Shown one piece after another: positions 1-10,640 of a stretch of 64,000 nucleotides of DNA (position 1 is the stretch's first letter; each line of letters starts with the position of its first letter). The translations under genes and the position numbers were made by a program. Below the pieces are notes generated by a model that worked only from the letters and a program-made list of their open reading frames with translations, was not told the origin of the DNA and did no database searches. Source of the DNA: Palaemon carinicauda (Eukaryota > Arthropoda > Malacostraca > Decapoda > Palaemonidae); contig NC_090759.1 in assembly GCF_036898095.1 (NCBI RefSeq), positions 15,606,703 to 15,670,702 of the forward strand, in the 5' to 3' direction.

Positions 1-1760
1 GTCTCTCTGCTGAAGAAGCTGTCCTCCCAAGGAGGACAGTATCAGCCAGTTGTTGAGGTCTCTCTTAAGAAGAATGCAGTTCACACATACCCCTGAGGAT
101 GAAGTGGAGGAACTTCCCACTAAACCAATGGAAAGGGATCTGAAAGTACCCATCTTTATGACCCAGTGACAAGACAAAATCGTTCCAGAAGTCTTACTGC
201 TGAACGTAAGGTTTCGACATCTCAGTCCTGAACAGAATCAGCAGCATATACTTGTTCGAGGGGGAGAGGTCAATGACTGGTCTCCAGCCCACAGATGCCT
301 TCTCCACTAGGAAGGTAGGCCTGTAAAAACCCAAAGGTCCGTCCCATTCAATCTGTAGCAATCCCTTGTCAAACAGCTTCCTTACCTTAAAATGAAGGGC
401 GAGGTATGTGGTCGAATTTGGAATATAATACATAAATTTCTTCGGTATCCTAGCAAGAGATGGAGAGCCAATGAACAGAGTAATGTACTATACAATCCTG
501 TAGGACCCATATCATTCACTTGTGTCGCTATACTGCTACCACTGTGCCCATTGGCTCACAAGGTATCCCCCCTTGTAGCAGTCTGAGCAGGGGACTGCTA
601 GCCCTAGCACCACTTAGGTCCTCTTCTACCTGTCTCTTATGGTCTGACCAGAAAGAAATTGAAAAGTAGGAGCGGTGTCCGAGCTGGTGTGCAAGTCGAT
701 CTGGGTCTTAGCACCGCCAAATGTTTCTTAAGGGTGGATTTCAATGGTCTCAGAGCCGATGCTTTAGAGGTCTGCCTAGATATGGCATGGCCTTTAAAGG
801 TCATTGTTCAGAGGAAAAGGAGTCCAGACTCGTCTTCCTCCCACTTTCCACAGCATTATCAACTTCTTACTGGGACCTAGGTCTGGGTCTGTTTTCGGGA
901 GTGTTGTGAAGTGTCAATAGCTTCTCTATGCCCCATATTCTTTCCTAGCTTTGAGACCCCAGTTTCTGCATTTGATTAGCCAGTTGGTCCACTGGTTGGC
1001 AGACTGGTTTGCCACGAAGCTAACCAATTTGGCTCCAGATAAGACCAGGTTCGTAAACGTCCTCTTCTCCTTGGGTTCCCATAGGTTCTGGGAGAAAGCG
1101 AAGTACGATTCTGCAGTGGACCAGTAGTACAACAAAGACGATGCTTACAGGCTGACCATGGAGGTGGCTTCTATGGTAGCTAATTCAAAGTAAAGATTTT
1201 GCTTTGTGCTCAATCTTTCAAAAAAGATACCAGGGGTCAGTGTCATGATGCCTACATCAATTGGAAGGGAAGAAGGGCATGATAACTAGGGAACATAGAA
1301 CAATAGAACATACACTGACGGAGAGATAGCTCCTACAGTATACTGTATAACCTACTTGCTTTTAAAGTTCATAAATCCAGACATCTGTTTGTCTACAGTG
1401 TCGATTGTTTCTCTGACAACTTCTGATCAGGGAAGCTCTAAAGATGACTGTGATCCTTGAGGAACATCAAAGTGCCTGTCAACTACAGCCTTGGCTCTCT
1501 CTACATGGTCCTTCGATGCTTTCCCTAGATTGTTTTGCTCCTTAATCAGGGCTAAAACCTTCACAAAGATAAATTCAGTTTCCAGGTTCTTCACCTCTGC
1601 AGGTGCAGGCCCTTAGTCAAGAGTTGTGGGATCTATTGTCTCCTTTCATTCCTCTTCACGTCGAGTAGACGGTTTTTCAAATTAATGTTCTCTCTCACTT
1701 CCCATTCCCCTAGTCTGAAAGGATTCCCTAGGTTCAACATCTGCCTTGAGTGACTGTGCT
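1..1760 (-). mobile_element. Degraded DIRS-like retrotransposon fragment (RT and gag remnants)
   Basis: Translated minus-strand pieces match the better preserved DIRS copies elsewhere in the window. The RT part is at about 100-433 and a gag stretch at 926-1135 (SANQWTNWL where the 20374-21042 gag has VSNSWANTIL). Order on the minus strand is gag then RT, as in the other copies. Stops and indels are frequent, and no terminal repeat is visible. The stretch 1136-1760 resembles gag-flanking DNA only in composition. Confidence 0.6.
100..433 (-). pseudogene. DIRS-like reverse transcriptase fragment
   Basis: The 79-codon open stretch carries the N-terminal RT palm motifs of DIRS elements: a KLFDKGLLQ helix matching TLLKKGALQ, then VGWRPVIDLSPSNKY matching GGWRPVIDLSILNKF in the copy at 19256-19975. 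The YxDD catalytic region is absent, being cut off by the window start. DNA further left (about 110-190) matches the next part of the RT by nucleotide similarity to 19550-19620 and 50941-50990 but is out of frame. Confidence 0.75.
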
Positions 1761-2084
1761 ACTCCCTGTGCTGCTGAAGAGCTTACACTATCCCGTTAGA
1801 AGGACCTTAGGACTGATTCATTACCGCGGTCTGGAGAATGCATACGTGAGGCGGCTAGAGAGGAATTGTGGTGTGGACGACGATTACATCCTTGTAGTGA
1901 CTGCATACTTTGTGAAGATCTTCACAAGATCTCCAGTTAATGCCTAAATAATTGTCATAACAGACAATATCCATCATTACCCAAGTACTGTGTGACACCT
2001 AACGTGTGTGAACAGAATGTGATTCAAAATGCTGTAATAGTGAATATATCTTAAATGTAGTCTTCTTCTTTTTTTTTTTTCTAG

Positions 2085-3582
2085 ATGAAACGAGAGTAGG
2101 AAAAGCATCTGGTATGGATGGTGTGAGAGCTGAGATGTTGAAGGAAGGGGGTTTGACTGTACTTGAATGGTTGGTGAGATTGTTTAATATGTGTTTTGTG
2201 TTGTCGATGGTACCAGTAGATTGGGTTTGTGCGTGTATTGTACCACTATATAAGGGTAAGGGAGATGTGCATGAGTGTTGTAATTCAAGGGGTATTAGTT
2301 TGTTGAGTGTGGCGGGAAAAGTGTATGGTAGAGTACTGATTAATAGGATTAAGGATAAAACAGAGAATGCAATCTTAGAAGTACAGGGTGGTTTTAGAAG
2401 AGGTAGGGGTTGTATGAATCAGATTTTTACAGTTAGGCAGATATGCGAGAAATACTTAGCAAAAGGTAAGGAGGTGTAAGTTGAGTTTATGGATCTGGAG
2501 AAAGCGTATGATAAGAGTTGATAGGGAAGCAATGTGGAATGTGATGATGTTATATGGAGTTGGTGGAAGGTTATTGCAAGCAGTGAAAAGTTTCTACAAA
2601 GGTAGTAAAGCGTGTGTTAGGATAGGAAATGAAGTGAGCGATTGGTTTCCGGTGAGAGTGGGGCTGAGACAGGGATGTATGATGTCGCCGTGGTTGTTTA
2701 ACTTGTATGTTGATTGAGTGGTGAGAGAGGTGAATGGTCGAGTGCTTGGACGAGGATTGAAACTGGTAGACGAGAATGACCATGAATGGGAGGTAAATAA
2801 GTTGTTGTTTGCGGATGATACTGTACTGGTTGTAGATGCGGAAGAAAAGCTTGGCCGATTAGTGACAGAATTTGGAAGGGTGTGTGAGAGAAGGAAGTTG
2901 AGAGTTAATGTGGGTAAGAGTAAGGTTATGAGATGTATGAGAAGGGAAGGTAGTGCGAGGTTGAATGTCATGTTGAATAGAGAGTTACTTGAGGATGTGG
3001 ATCAGTTTAAGTACTTGGGGTCTGTTGTTGCAGCAAATGGTGGAGTGGAAGCAGATGTACGTCAGGGAGTGAATGAAGGATGCAAATAGTTGGGGGCAGT
3101 TAAGGGAGTAGTAAAAAATAAGACGGTTTGGCATGAATGTAAAGAGAGTTCAGTATGAGAAAGTGATTGTACCAACTGTAATGTATGGATCGCAGTTGTG
3201 GGGAATGAAAGTGACAGAGGGACAGAAATTGAATGTGTTTGAGATGACATCTCTAAGGAGTATGGCTGGTGTATCTTAAGTAGATAGGGTTAGGAATGAA
3301 GTAGTGAGGGTGAGAACGGGTGTAAGAAATGAGTTAGCAGCTAGAGTGGATATGAATGTGTTGAAGTGGTTTGGCCATGTTAAGAGAATGGAAAATGGCT
3401 GTCTGCTAAAGAAGGTGATGAATGCAAGAGTTGATGGGAGGAGTACAAGAGGAAGGCCAAGGTTTGGGTAGATGGATGGAGTGAAGGCAGCTCTGGGTGA
3501 TAGGAGGATAGATATGAGAGAGGCAAGGGAGTGTGCTGGAAATAGGAATGAATGGCGAGCGATTGTGACGCAGTTCCAGTAG
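2085..3582 (+). pseudogene. RTE-like reverse transcriptase, broken
   Basis: Non-LTR RT. Palm motif A is FMDLEKAYD near 2485, motif B is LRQGCMMSPWLFNLY near 2665-2705, and motif C is the catalytic FADDTVL near 2808. After that come a KSKVM box, a QFKYLGS motif and the post-RT region with WFGH and RGRPR-type motifs. Damage visible: TAA at about 2477, a one-base frameshift near 2513, TGA near 2716, TAG near 3087 and another frameshift near 3120. The endonuclease domain is missing because the copy is 5'-truncated. Confidence 0.8.
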
Positions 3583-3838
3583 GCTCTGCTGCTTCCTACG
3601 GTGCCTTGGAAGATCGCGGAGATAGGAGCAGTAGGGGATTCAGTGTTATGAAGCTTCATCTGTGGTGGATAATGTGGAAGGGTGGGCTGTGGCACCCCTA
3701 GCAGTACCAGCCAAACTCGGTTGAGTCCCTTGTCAGGCTGGGAGGAACGTAGAGAGGAGAGGTCCCCTTTTCTGTTTCATTTGTTTGATGTCGGCTACCC
3801 CCCAAAATTGGGGGAAGTGCCTTGGTATATGTATGTAT
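2085..3838 (+). mobile_element. RTE-like LINE, 5'-truncated, with 3' UTR and short-repeat tail
   Basis: The body starts inside the RT coding region after a poly-T tract (2068-2080). It runs through the RT C-terminal domain to about 3582, then a 3' UTR ending in a TATATGTATGTA-type tail near 3838. The same 3' UTR recurs at 3957-4162, 4270-4442, 13575-13850 and 29775-30018, which defines the 3' end of the family. A 3' tail of short repeats rather than poly-A is typical of RTE-type LINEs. The 5' truncation is the usual outcome of incomplete reverse transcription. Confidence 0.8.
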
Positions 3839-3956
3839 CAATCACAGAATTATTACACAAAAGCGCATGATACCTATACAGTAAGAGGTACAGTATTATA
3901 CATCATACCCAGCCCTTATTATAGTAATTGTACGATAATTATCATTCAAATACATC

Positions 3957-4162
3957 CATACATACATATACCAAGGCACTTCCCTCAATTTTGGGGGGTA
4001 GCTGACATCAAACAAATGAAACAGAAAAGGGGACCTCTCCTCCCTACGTTCCTCCCAGCCTGGCAAGGGACTCAACCAAGTTCGGCTGGTACTGCTAGGG
4101 GTGCCACAGCCCACCCTCCCCCGTTATCCACCACAGATGAAGCTTCATAGTGCTGAATCCCC
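3957..4162 (-). repeat. RTE-like LINE 3' UTR, minus orientation
   Basis: This is the reverse complement of the 3' UTR at 3592-3838, starting with the ATACATACATATACCAAGG tail and ending CTGAATCCCCTACC. It lies head to head with the plus-strand copy about 120 bp away, so 3592-4162 is an inverted repeat with arms of about 200 bp. Confidence 0.85.
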
Positions 4163-4269
4163 TACCTTAATTCCACTTTTGAAAGGCTTTCCTTATTCCT
4201 GGCACCAAATATTTCTCTTCTCTCCAAACTAAAGATTCTGTGCGGCATCCATTCAGCCATACTTTGTCT

Positions 4270-4442
4270 ATTTATCTATTTACCAAGGCACTTCCCCAAT
4301 TTTAGGGGGTAGCCAACATCAAAAAAAAAGGGGGGGGGGGGGGGGGCTTTTCTTCTCTTAGCTGCTTCCAGCCTGACGAGAGATTCAGCAGAGCATGTTT
4401 GATACTGCTAGGATACCACAGCCCACCATCCCCCATTATCCA
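4270..4442 (-). repeat. Older diverged RTE-like LINE 3' UTR with a G18 tract
   Basis: It shows the same landmark order as 3957-4162 (ACCAAGGCACTTCCCC, GGGGGTAGCCAACATC, CAGCCTGAC, CACAGCCCACC, CCATTATCCACCAC) but with many substitutions. A run of A followed by about 18 G (4329-4346) sits where other copies read ACAAATGAAACAGAAAAGGGG. It is a third 3' end within 900 bp. Confidence 0.75.
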
Positions 4443-4458
4443 CCACATACTTTGTATC

Positions 4459-4495
4459 CTATAGTAATAATAATAATAATAATAATAAAAAAAAT
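4459..4495. repeat. (TAA)n microsatellite
   Basis: About nine TAA/AAT units followed by an A-rich run; intronic. Confidence 0.9.
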
Positions 4496-4697
4496 ATGAC
4501 TAGCTTCTTCATTAATTCTTAAAAACTTTCTCTGCAAGTTGCTTTACAATATGAGTTATTCTAAAAAACAAGACTTGTTAGTGGTTTGTAGACACGTACT
4601 GTACGATTATGATATCTTGCCTCTATCTAAATAATGATATCCTATGGTTAGCTTAAAAGAAATATTTGACTTTCTTAGCTATCTAATAATTTCTTAC

Positions 4698-4802
4698 CTT
4701 AGTAGTAAGTTCATCATTTTCATCTGCAATGTGACGAACATTTTCTTGGAGTGAGGAGTTCTCTTTCCGTAAAACTGATAGCTCCTTACTCATGCGCTGA
4801 AT
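4698..4802 (-). CDS. numa1-like: NuMA/Mud-like exon 8 in window (coiled coil)
   Basis: 105 nt, phase 0 in and out, so it could be skipped without a frameshift. The acceptor is CCTTTTTCAG and the donor ACTAAG/GTAAGA. It encodes 35 residues, IQRMSKELSVLRKENSSLQE then NVRHIADENDELTTK, a regular coiled coil. It is placed as the next exon because its phase fits, it is on the same strand, and its composition matches. An intervening phase-0 exon would be invisible to this argument. Confidence 0.75.
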
Positions 4803-6611
4803 CTGAAAAAGGATAAATGAAAAAAAAATTACAAATCAGTTCTAGAAACCTTCCTTTTGTTTCCATGACACTTACTTTTTTAACATGCCTGAAATAATTA
4901 TGACCATTCCAGCCATAGCAAGCCAAGACTTATGGAGAGTTTAATAGTTAGGATATTTGTGAATCCCGAGACCTTTTTTCAATTACAGTACTGTACTAAC
5001 AATATAAAATAAAAAACAGTCTTTGGCATGAGGCTTGATAAATTTACAAAACAAACTACAGTATGCAATGAAGGCAAGTGATAATACAAGTAGATTTACA
5101 CAGCGCAAGAACTAAGGCATCACTAATAGTGACCATAGTGAATATTTAAGTGATGGTTGAATAAATAAGGGAAACATATAGAGAAAAATCGATAATTGCC
5201 TTGCTTATATATAAGTCTCATCTAAAGGAGAATACATAGAAAATTGGAACTGATAGAGCCAAATGAGCAAAATAAATGTTAATGTGAAGATAATGCAAAA
5301 CACTGGAGTTGACTTACAGGTCCAAAAAGAGAACTTTGATAATGGGATTTATTTCAATTTCAATTACCTATGGTCTTCCCCTTGCTTCCTCAGCAAAACT
5401 CTTTCCCAGTGTCCATCAATACAAAAAACTTGAATAATTCCCACTCTCTCCCCATTCCAATTGCTTTACCCCTCTAGTAAGTTATGGTTGGGCACACTAC
5501 CTGTGGTGCTCTATGGCAAACAATATCAACTTTGGGATGCTTCATATTTGAAATCAAACTGCCTAGCATGGTTTTGAAGCTACGTGGGTTAGGCAAGGTG
5601 CATCACGAAGCAATGTTTTGTTCCCCCGTTTAAAAATGATTTGAGTGCGCCTGATATTGGAAGTTTCATACTATATGCCGCAATACTGTACTGATCATTG
5701 CACAGAAAGGTTGCTCATAAGCGGGAGGAGAGATTAATTGATTTGAACTCCTATAAAATTCTTCTATCTCAGAATTTGTTCATAAACTAAGTTCTAAGCC
5801 AATCAATTTCATTCCGAACATTAGTCTGTTCATGCCTCATTTGAACAATTTCTATATCACCACCCAAATCCCCTAGACTGGACTATTCTGACCCTTCCCC
5901 TGATTTACCATCTTCTTTCCTTTTACATTTAGGGCCACTAATAGGAATTCTTTTAGAAATTAACTTGACATATTCTTACATGATCTTATCTGGGAACTTG
6001 GAACATTCTGCACATCGTATTAAACCACATTGTATTTCCCAAAACAAAGGGGGGATATGGATCTTTATCTTCTAAAATGAGCAAATTCACAATACTTTTA
6101 GCATACAAACGAATCTTAAAACCAGAAGAAGACATACTTGCAAGCCTCTGGGTTATCTAACAAACAAAAAAAGCAATAAATATACTAAATCAATATGAAT
6201 TGTGCAGCCGGATGAAAAAATATCAGATTTTCGAGAGACTGGCAATTACTGTAATGATATGTCCACAATCCGATATTGATTACTTTAGAGCTACACAGAT
6301 GGTATACCCTGTCATAATATGGTAGGGAGGAGGGGAAATAGAATTAAAGAATTGAAAGGAGTAAATGATAGAGAAAAAAAATCTAACCTAAAAAGTACCA
6401 CGTTTACACTTCAGAGTAAGTATAAAGATTAATGCAATAAAGTACAGTACTACGTTCAAGTACATACAGTACTGCATGAGCTTCTTACAATTATGACCAT
6501 ATTTTATAATTAGAAGTTTCCAGACTACAACACTCACTTCGTAGAATTAGGTACGCCATTATTTCTAATAGTCTGTTTTTGTTTTGCGAGGCGCAATACT
6601 AGACAATATGA
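4803..6611. other. Transposon-poor part of the intron downstream of exon 7
   Basis: AT-rich DNA with no convincing coding region, repeat match within the window or RNA gene. It ends where the DIRS terminal foldback begins at 6612. Confidence 0.5.
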
Positions 6612-6960
6612 TCAATTTGTAATAATCTATATCATTCCTAGCATACAAACATTCCACTATCTATATTGGGTATATTTTTTTCAGCAAAGCTGAACTAGCC
6701 ATGATAATTTCAAGTGTACCGCACCCACTTGTTAGAGGGTGGGGGTGGGGGTAGCTCGGTTACCCTACTCACTCACACACCTGGGTTGAGTAATAACTTT
6801 GCTTACTGGTAGGACTTTTTGGGGGACAGGGCAGCAGGCCAATGTGAATAAATAATGGAATGTTTGTATGCTACAAAAAATACAAATTATTACAAATTTG
6901 TCATTTGTTCCAGCACAAATACAAACCTTCCACTATTTATATTGAATAAACTCACTCGCA
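6612..6960. repeat. DIRS-like terminal foldback (left end of composite element B)
   Basis: The left arm at 6612-6667 (TTTGTAATAAT and GCATACAAACATTCCACTAT) is the reverse complement of the right arm at 6849-6902. A third, direct partial copy follows at 6901-6945 (AAATACAAACCTTCCACTATTTATATTG). Between the arms is a GC-rich block with AGGGTGGGGGTGGGGGTAGCTCGG. The same design recurs at 39246-39580 and 47658-48010. It sits at the YR (3') end of a minus-strand element. Confidence 0.8.
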
Positions 6961-7412
6961 CGAGGGAGGAAGTCCTATACCAACTGGCTTTGGTATTTTG
7001 ATCTGTGGTTCTCTCTACTTCGGGAAGCCCGAAGTAGTGGGAACCCTACCTTCGCTAAATTCTCGTGCTATGCCCTATTAGCAGCCTGCAGAAGTTTGTG
7101 TTCGTGAAACTAGCAACGCGGCTGGTCTATAACGTAAGAACTCTAATAAAAATCCGAGATTCTTTAGATTTTACCCAGTACCCTCCCTCGAAGAGGTATT
7201 GGGGATGCAACAAAGTAGTATTTCTGTACTTAGGATACACAAGTGAAATGAGTCTTACATGCAGAGGGGTGAGGTCAGCTTGTGCTGAGGTACCATGGTG
7301 CTGTTTTCCCTGGGGGGGGGGAGGAAGAAATAGTCAGTCATTTTATTCATTCACCCGAGTAACCTCATTCCTCAACCCTCTGCTACTTGTCCATCAAAGA
7401 GATTGAGCTGTT

Positions 7413-8340
7413 TTAGACCATTTGTGCAGCCACAACAGGACCTATGGAGAACGTGTCCTGGTTTCTGTGTGTTATGTCTTGCAGGTAGTGGGCAGTGAAC
7501 GTCGACGTTTCATGCGCCCTCTTGCAGAACCTATGCCATGGATTAGTTCTTTTTGAAAGCCAGGGACATTGCAATGCCTCCAACATCATGAGTTCTGGGT
7601 CGTTTGGAAAGAGGAGGGTGTGGATTGAAAGGAAACTCAATTACCTTCTAAATCCAGGAGGAAAAGGTATTCCTTGTGACCCTCCTCTTGACCTTCCCCA
7701 TGCTGACAGTCTTGACATAAGGGGGCAAGCTGCTGTCATTCTTTTACGGTATAGTAACACCACAGACTCCTAACTGGGCAAAGCCCAAGTTTGTTTGGGT
7801 CTTTAGTCACAGAACAAACTTTCTATCAGGAATGGGCCGAATCTAGGGTACAGCACACAGATTTTGAGTCTTAGCAATGAACTCAGGGACGAAGCTGAGA
7901 ATCACTTCTCCCAATCTCTCAATGTCAGGATGCCTGAAAACTTTAAATCAATCAATCAATCTCCCCATCTCCTAGAGTAGGAGAAGTCAGAAGATAAACC
8001 CTGCAACTCACTAACTCTCTTGGCCGAAGGCAAAGCGAGTAGGAAAACTGTCTTCCATGTAAGAAGGCGATCTATTACCTGGCATAAAGGTTCATAGAGA
8101 GGGACCTTAAGAGACTGAAGGACCTGAACCGCGTTCCAAGGAGGAGGTCTAAGTTCCGACTGGGGACAAGTCATCTCAAAATTTTGTATGAGTAGAGGCA
8201 TTGAGGGGAGTGATACTCCTTCCATGACATCAGTCACAAAAGACCAATCACTTCGCCAGAAAGACTGATGCTGAAAAGCGTCTGTGGTGTGTAGACATCC
8301 TTTGCCTCTCTCAGAGAGGGTGTGCTGGACAATTTCTAGG
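7413..8340 (-). pseudogene. DIRS-like tyrosine recombinase, broken
   Basis: The N-terminal part at 7956-8237 includes MTCPQSELRPPPWNAVQVL and TWKTVFLLALPSAKRVSELQ, the last holding the first catalytic Arg (AKR). The C-terminal part at 7413-7640 shows, across a frameshift, the HDVGGIAMSLAF region and FTAHYLQDITH with the presumed catalytic Tyr. The ORF is split by frameshifts and stops. In DIRS elements this recombinase integrates a circular cDNA without target-site duplication. Confidence 0.8.
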
Positions 8341-8616
8341 CATGAAGTCGAAGCGAAGCTACGGCTTTGTGGAAGATGTTGGCATGTGGCTGTTTTAATA
8401 GATACTGTCCTGGAGGAAGTTCACTCAAAAACTCCGTCAGGAGCTGCAGAAGGTCAGGGAACCATTCTGTGTGATGCCATAGCTGAGCTATTGAAGTCAT
8501 TGATAAGTTCTTGCTTATTCAGACTTAGTTTAGGACCTTCTCACCAGACCGAACAGGGGAAATGCGTAGACATCTAAGCTGTCCCACCGTTGTTGGAATA
8601 TATCTGGTTCAAGAGC

Positions 8617-9060
8617 CTAGGGGTTCGGGACTGGGGAACATTCGAGTGGAAGCCTGAAGTTCAGGGCCGTTGCGAACAGGTCCACAGTCGAGGAACCCGA
8701 CAAAGTTAAGAGTTTGTTGGCCACTAGATGATTCAAAGACTCTTGGAGCCCACTATCTGATTGTCTGCAAGCACATTCCTTTTGCCAGGAATGACATGAG
8801 CGGATGGGAACACCTAGATGTCTTCTGCCCATCTGAGTATTTCTACTGCTAGATGGTTCTCCAAGAGAGCTATATGCTGGCAACGTTCTGATTCGGGCCA
8901 AAGAACGAAGATGAATTAGTGCGGCATATGGGGGCCCCCACCTTCTTTTGATGCATCCAAAGAGAGCATCAGTTCCAGAGGGGGGACGAGAAGATTAGCC
9001 TCTTTGCAGAGGTTCTCGCCTGCTACCCACCATCTGCGGTTTGTCCCGAGGGGTTGGGAG
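8617..9060 (-). pseudogene. DIRS-like RNase H and RNase H-YR linker, broken
   Basis: LMLSLDASKEGGG at about 8926-8970 corresponds to the first catalytic Asp block of the DIRS RNase H (LFSDSSKERGGG in the copy near 50200). The linker STVDLFATALNFRLPLECSPVPNP at 8617-8700 is strongly conserved with the copies at 18400-18500 and 60200-60250. The region between them is frameshifted. Confidence 0.7.
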
Positions 9061-9159
9061 ATTGCGTAGTAAGAAAAACATCTTGAGATGATGCTAAGAC
9101 ATACAACTGCCTGCACGCTTCTGGTATGAAGAGGGGATCCTGTCCTCCCTCCAATTGCC

Positions 9160-9470
9160 ACTAATCTAGTGGGGGTTGGCCGAGTAAGAATCAGCACTGC
9201 TTATGCTATTACAGCGACTCTCCTTAGAGATTGCCTTCCAAACAAGAGACCGCTCAGTAAGTACCAAACGCAACCTACTACTCCCAAAGGATAAGATCGA
9301 GATGTATCTTCAATCTATTGTTGGACGGGTAATACGTGCATGTCTATCTATGAACATTGAAAACAATTGCATCCAAGATTTCTTTCTTAAAAAATACGAA
9401 AAACGTTTGTATTTCTTTGTATACGATCGTTAAAACTGGCATAAGTATTGAATGTTCCTTTCTAGGGAAC
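9160..9470. repeat. Unclassified dispersed segment, shared with 33970-34370
   Basis: Shared landmarks in order with 33970-34370 are GTTGGCCGAGTA, CTCCTTAGAG, AAGAGACCGxTC, ATCTATxGTTGGACxGGTAAT, and AACGxTTGTATTTCTT followed by AAACTGGxATAAGT. Both copies follow DIRS-type DNA. No coding or terminal structure is recognised, so this could be an untranslated part of another DIRS subfamily or a separate element. Confidence 0.55.
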
Positions 9471-10640
9471 AGATAAGCTTATGAGAAGTTTTCAGTCCAA
9501 GTATTTCTAAGAAAACTAAGACCTTAGATCATAGAGAAAGGAAGGAAGTGCCTATGAAGGCAGATCATATATATAGTATGTCTGGTTACGGGAACGTAGA
9601 TAAGTAATGAATAACCTGGTTCCCCGTAAGGGATATAGCCATTACAATTTATTAGAACAGAGTTCTAATGGTACAATGGTCTATAGCCCTTGTTGGTAAA
9701 AAATTGCTTGTTCGCAAATGTACTTGTCCACCTGTATTAGCGCATGCGCAATCTTTGCTTCCGGGTAAACGTTTGAAAATTAATCCGGTTGCAGGAATAA
9801 TGTGTGACGAATTGCAACATTATTGCCCAAGGAAAGGTTGATCGTCGACTAGCTGTGGAATTTTATCGAGAAGTGAGCACATATGCCCACAAACAAAATA
9901 TACAGTTATTGTGCCCACAAACAAAATATACAGTTATTGTAGCATTCATTTCTCCTTTTGGTTTGCCTATCCTCCTTATGGGAGGAGCTTGGCAACGTTC
10001 ATATACAGACAAGGTTGTCTGGCTCCCTAGTGGACGGGGTTTATAACGTTCATAAATGTAATGAAAATATGACCACGTTGTTGCTATCGTTCGAAAACGT
10101 AAGCCAACACTGCTCCTTTGGGACTAAATGTTTGAGACAATAACCCTGTAAGGGTAAAATAAATAAAATGTTTCAGAAGCCTATTGTGTAAAACTAGAAG
10201 TTGTTGTACCCAGGGGTACAATGACTGTATGCAGGCGACTCAAACAATTGGAAGAAACTGTGTTAGTGGCAATAACCTTAAAGTTTTGTTTTGGAGAGAG
10301 AGTATGCACCAGAAAGGAGTTCTTATGGCCTTTATGATGTTTTAACAAATGCCTGTTGAAGTTATGTAAAACTTCTCAGGAACAAGAGTTTCCCAAAAAG
10401 GGTATAGTCTCGTATATGAGGGTTTGCTCAACAAGACCAAACATTAGGCTGCCATCAAACGCTTTCTCGCTAGCAAACTAAAAACTACCGTCTAATGCAG
10501 GCAAGACCTGCCAGAAGGAATTGTACTGGGATGTAAAAATTCTTCTCGATGATGAGAGACGATCACGAACTACCTGCTACCCCAACCACTAGAAGTGGAA
10601 GGAGGGGGATGTGACAGTGGTTTGTTCGGAAACGAAAGGA
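9471..10640. other. Unassigned repeat-like DNA between two DIRS parts
   Basis: There is no coding similarity to anything else in the window. It contains a perfect 28 bp tandem duplication at 9884-9939 and a low-complexity start of gag-like DNA after about 10500. The junction between element B and the next DIRS subfamily must lie in or near this stretch. Confidence 0.4.
9884..9939. repeat. Perfect 28 bp tandem duplication
   Basis: The unit TGCCCACAAACAAAATATAC plus AGTTATTG occurs at 9884-9911 and again at 9912-9939 without mismatch, which suggests a recent slippage or duplication event. Confidence 0.9.

Larger units (their letters stand above)
6961..9160 (-). mobile_element. DIRS-like element B: terminal, YR and RNase H remnants
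   Basis: It continues from the foldback at 6612-6960. Minus-strand order is RNase H (about 8617-9060), linker, then YR (7413-8340), as in the copy at 17325-21440. Its terminal sequence (TTTGTTCCAGCACAAATACAAACC) matches the subfamily of the element at 39246-47412. The reverse transcriptase does not follow; the sequence changes near 9160 to a segment shared with 33970-34370, so the copy is broken there. Confidence 0.75.

Noticed and set aside
2594..3695. Minus-strand Ser/Thr/Leu-rich open frames
   Set aside because: Shadows of the RTE-like RT on the plus strand.
7065..7406. 113-codon plus-strand open frame
   Set aside because: Lies in the terminal and YR-side untranslated part of a minus-strand DIRS element and has no recognisable motif.
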